Assembly: GCA_000727475.1 (NCBI GenBank)
Contig: KL647297.1
Location: forward strand, 2,747,577-2,811,576
Direction: 5' to 3'
Source: Sarcocystis neurona
Lineage: Eukaryota > Apicomplexa > Conoidasida > Eucoccidiorida > Sarcocystidae
Length of the DNA stretch: 64,000 nt
Part shown: positions 60,616-64,000 of the stretch, piece by piece
Layout: each line of letters opens with the position of its first letter
Position numbering within the stretch: the first letter of the stretch is position 1
Notes under the pieces: model-generated
Seen by the model: only the letters and a program-made list of their open reading frames with translations
Told to the model about the DNA's origin: nothing
The model's database searches: none
Made by a program: the position numbers and the translations under genes

Positions 60616-61684
60616 CTGTATTTGTCTTCGTATGCATACATACGTATACATAGAGCGAGACAGATACATGGATAGGTAGCCGCCGTCTCGCGGAGGTGCC
60701 TGCGTGCGCGATGTGCAAGGTTTCTACATACACATCTCTGTCTGTCTGTATACGTGCGTACGTGCTCTGCGCATGCCTGAATTTATATAGGCATGTATAA
60801 AACAGATCACCGGACGCCTGTCACGCTGTCGTAGAGCTCCGTACGCGACTTCGTGTCAATTCTTTTGCGCATGCTGCGCATCCGCCATGTGGTAGCTTGG
60901 TGGAAGGGGGAAGTCGGCTCATGTGCTCTGTGGCTACGATTTGCGAGCTTTCCAAAGAATTCGTATGCACGCAGTCATGTCAGAGAATTGTGTCGGGTGT
61001 GCTAAAGTCACATGTGCTAAGGTAGCTCTACCGTCACTCGTTCTGCACCTACGCTACGCATTGTGCGTAACTGCTCCGCCAATGCGCGCGGGCCCGTCTG
61101 CTACAGGGAGTCGACGCGATCGAAAAAAACCGTGATCCGGCATTGCTTTATCTGCTCATGCAGCTGCACATGCCTGCTGTCGAAATGCCCGAGTTCCACA
61201 TCTCGAGTGATTATACTTTCACGCTGCAAACGCAGCTCCCTTCCGGAACGAGTTTTCCAACTGCATCACCAGGCGCACTACCAAACATTATATGCGCGCA
61301 CCAGGCGCAGAGACATACGCGCCGAGCGAGGGCCATAGACTGTGCACACGCGTGCGACGGTACTCGCGAGCGTCTCAAGCAGTGGCACACGGAGAAACAA
61401 CAGCAGATCGTCTTCGCAGACGTATTTCTGACTCAGGCGGGTCCTTGGAGACACTCCCAGCAAGCCTACTGCAAGCCTCACAGGTATGCGCGGGTCCTGA
61501 ACAGGCCTGTTAGGCGTGAACAACTACATGCAAATGCGCTGATGGAGAACTATGTTCTAAAAATGTAGGAGAGCAAAGTCACTTTGCCCTACGGCTGTGC
61601 TTCTCTCCCTTTTCATAGTAAGAAGAGCTGTGGTGTTTCGTTTTGTTCGAATTCGGACGCACTCACGCCCGTTAGAATACCTAC

Positions 61685-61860
61685 CTGGCGAGTCGCACAG
61701 ATCTAAAAGGTGTGCGTGCATCGTACGCTCCAGATGCCAGACTTGCTGCTGCAGCGTCTTTCTTGTTGCTGCTAAACGGTAGCCATCTCTCTTCCAATAG
61801 CGACTTTCTCTGTCAGAGACGCCTCCCATTTCGCAGTACTCCCAACTGCTGCAGCCGGTC
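61685..61860 (-). CDS. hypothetical internal exon, minus strand (5' end unsure)
   Basis: Open frame RLAATRKTLQQQVWHLERTM followed by HAHLLDLCDSP, ending at a good donor CGCCAG/GTAGGT. The heptad-like Leu/Gln pattern suggests a coiled coil. A neighbouring frame just upstream (HTEQIQDRLQQLGVLRNG) also looks coding, so a short intron or frameshift may separate them. Function unknown. Confidence 0.3.
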
Positions 61861-61994
61861 CTGTATCTGTTCGGTGTGGGGGCGGCGCAGCACCTGAGCC
61901 TGGCGAGGAGAGCGCCCGTCACTTAGCCAGCAGGAAGGCGTCGCCGATAAGAGCTGGGGCCGAAACTGCAACAGTCAAAACTTCTATATCTCAC

Positions 61995-62088
61995 CCAGTC
62001 GCCACCGCCCATCTCCTGCGGCAGTTTCAGCTTCGTCACCGGGTCCCTCGATGCGGCAGCATCTGCCGACGGCAACTTTTCTTCAGTG
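61995..62088 (-). CDS. hypothetical internal exon, minus strand
   Basis: Reads TEEKLPSADAAASRDPVTKL and KLPQEMGGGDW, between an acceptor preceded by CTG-rich sense sequence (62089 onward) and a GTGAGA donor. This matches the exon/intron repeat pattern of the three solved genes and supports a real minus-strand gene. Family unknown. Confidence 0.4.
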
Positions 62089-64000
62089 CTGCTGCTACAG
62101 CAGCCACTTCCACAGCAACGACTGCTGCAGTGGGCCATTATTAGAAGAATCAGCACGCTGCAACACCAATAGAGTGGCTGCTGCGCCTTGGCTTCAACAG
62201 CAACAGCTACTACTTCGGCAAAAACAGCTGCCGCGGCTACGACAGCCCTCACGCCTGCTGCTTGAGCACGTAAAGCTACCCCTGATGCTGCAGCGCTTCA
62301 TTAGAAAGAAGGCAGCAGCGTCCTTGCAGCAGGCAGCAGCTTCTTCGCAGCAGTCGAGTCTTCTGCCGCATCTACTACCGCGATGACTACCGCATTGTCG
62401 GACGCTGTAGCTTCTCACTACCCAGGCCCAAACCAGCTGACTCACCTACACACACGTGTGTATGTGTCTGCCCGTTGGTGTGTATACATCCACACGCACG
62501 GATCTACACAAACAGCTGTGTGCTATACACGTGCGCACACACATGCGTACGTCTACGTAGTCGCAGGGTGAACGTGGCTGCAAGAAAACGCACCCCCCGA
62601 CACGCAGCTACATATCGTTTTCGTATATTGAGACGGGAGACACGCAGAAAGAGACGCAGCGTCGCCTCGGTTTGAAAAAGTAGCAGCGAATGCACCGGGG
62701 ATGCAGCAGGCCCGACGGCAGACGAAAGCCCAGCGGCAGTAGATGAACCAAGAGGTATTCCCGCAACCGCCACAACAAGTGGAGCCGAACGAAGACGGTC
62801 GCTGCTGGTGCTGCTGCTCCCCAGTAGGAAGGCAGCAACGGCGCGTGTGTGCCAAGTGCTGCAGGGGACCCACAACAATGAGAGGGTCGGCGCTGCTGCT
62901 CTATTCCCTGCGTAATTTTATGTAGGCTCGCATTCGCTGCAAGTTTCAGACAGGCACACATAGATATCTAGGGGTTGGCCACGCATGTGCCTAGCTGCGT
63001 TACGATATACGTGCTGCACCGCCTTTTGCGTGTTTTATCCAGCAGCCGCCACGCGCCTCTTCTCGGCCGCTACGTACACCGCCATGTGCCACAACAGCAG
63101 TATACATCACCAGCGGCAATGCAGATGTGTTTTGGGTGCGTCCCGGCGGCATCAGCAGGAAGGGTAACAGAAGCAGCAGTAGTGAAGACGTCGCAGAGCC
63201 TCCGGAGGACCAGGCGCAGCAAGAGACGCAACAAGTGCGACGGGAGTACCGACTTCCTCGGTGCAGCAGCAGCAGCAGCTTTGCAGCCGTGCATCAACGT
63301 CAGCAGCAGGTTCGCAGCCGTCCAGCTGCGGGGGGCAGCAGCTGCTGCAAGTTTTGGAAGAGACGTGCGGACGCTGGGCAGAAGAAAAAGGGGAGGCCGC
63401 CGCGACGCCGCAGCCTGGAGCGTACTGCAGCACCAGCAAGAGCGGTGGTAGCAGCAATAGCAGCAGGGCAGCAACAGTCGTGTCTCTACACGACAATTCT
63501 AGGCAGCAAGCGGGCTGTCGTCTTTTTCCCCTTTGTTCTGCTGCAGCAGCAACCCCTTCCCAGCGACTCCTGGAGTCGATTCTTCTACTTCTTCACTACC
63601 ACTAGGAGCAGCAGCGCCTGCAGGTGTAGCAGAGCCTCCTCCTAGCAGCAGACGAGCAGTGAATTCTCCACCTGGACGACTACGGGGAGAGGGCGATGAC
63701 GCATCTAAGCGCAGCGAAGGAGCAGCAGAGTGTCGCCTCAGCTGCTGCAGGTACCGCATTGCTACACGGCTGCCATACCGTGCGTACACTGCCATCGCCT
63801 GCAGTTGCACGCAGCAGGCGCAGCAGCAGCGGCAGCAGAAAAGTAACAATAAAGGCAAGAGCACCGGCGTCAGGACGTGTCCTCTACAAAGCTGGGACAC
63901 ACCCGAGAAGAAAAACACGTCCTCGCAGCTCCTCCTCCGCCCGTGAATGCATGCAGCGGCAGTCGTAGGACGAGAAGCAGCTATCTTCCGACTGAAAACA
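62089..64000. other. CAG/CTG-rich terminal region, gene structure unresolved
   Basis: CAG on the plus strand at about 62180-62370 and 63150-63480, CTG on the plus strand at 62797-62830. Open frames on both strands contain plausible peptide (minus: SWTAANLLLTLMHGCKAA, and MAVYARYGSRVAMRYLQQLR near 63800; plus: SSSEDVAEPPEDQAQQETQQ). I cannot assign strand or family; the minus strand is slightly favoured by continuity with 60420-62088. Any gene here continues beyond the window. Confidence 0.3.

Noticed and set aside
61920..61994. Possible 29-30 nt micro-introns joining the minus-strand exon candidates
   Set aside because: GT-AG pairs of that size can be drawn, but all firmly solved introns here are over 400 nt, so such tiny introns are not credible without transcript data.
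1..64000. Telomere-type heptamer arrays, tRNA, rRNA and transposase or reverse transcriptase genes
   Set aside because: Looked for by eye on both strands and not seen. A tRNA-scan and a repeat-library search would be decisive.

Overview
The window looks like nuclear DNA of a coccidian apicomplexan, most probably an Eimeria species. The evidence is intron-rich genes with large introns, dense CAG/CTG trinucleotide tracts that encode long Ala, Gln and Ser runs inside proteins, and long TA/TATATG/CA microsatellites in non-coding DNA. I cannot name the species, and I saw no telomere-type repeat arrays. No tRNA, rRNA, CRISPR or recognisable transposon gene was found.

Three conserved eukaryotic genes could be rebuilt exon by exon from homology and splice phase. 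(1) 118-8087, plus strand: the 3' part of the DNA polymerase delta catalytic subunit, five exons and 225 residues, carrying both C-terminal cysteine motifs. (2) 14668-20681, minus strand: an actin-related protein close to ARP4/BAF53, three exons and about 757 residues, with an apparent frameshift at a 14-base C run. (3) 34015-55015, plus strand: a NOT4/CNOT4-type ubiquitin ligase of the CCR4-NOT complex. It has eight exons and about 4,062 residues, with a C4C4 RING, an RRM and a CCCH finger in canonical order, embedded in huge low-complexity extensions.

Layout: 1-8087 pol delta; 8088-14667 convergent intergenic DNA; 14668-20681 ARP4-like; 20682-33858 a 13 kb divergent intergenic stretch with no recognised gene; 34015-55015 NOT4-like; 55016-64000 repeats plus weak exon candidates, mainly on the minus strand (60.4-62.1 kb). 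A 733-base N gap (42733-43465) lies in NOT4 intron 5, inside a 15-bp minisatellite.

The main unexplained structures are these. CAG-type repeats dominate exons while CTG-type repeats dominate introns on the sense strand, and they run directly into 3' splice sites. A palindrome family built around GGTGTACGTACACC recurs just downstream of all three stop codons and also forms two oppositely oriented arrays in pol delta introns 1 and 3. A tight double hairpin sits at 8968-9015. The three genes are ordinary housekeeping functions (replication, chromatin, mRNA decay/ubiquitylation) and do not form a common pathway.
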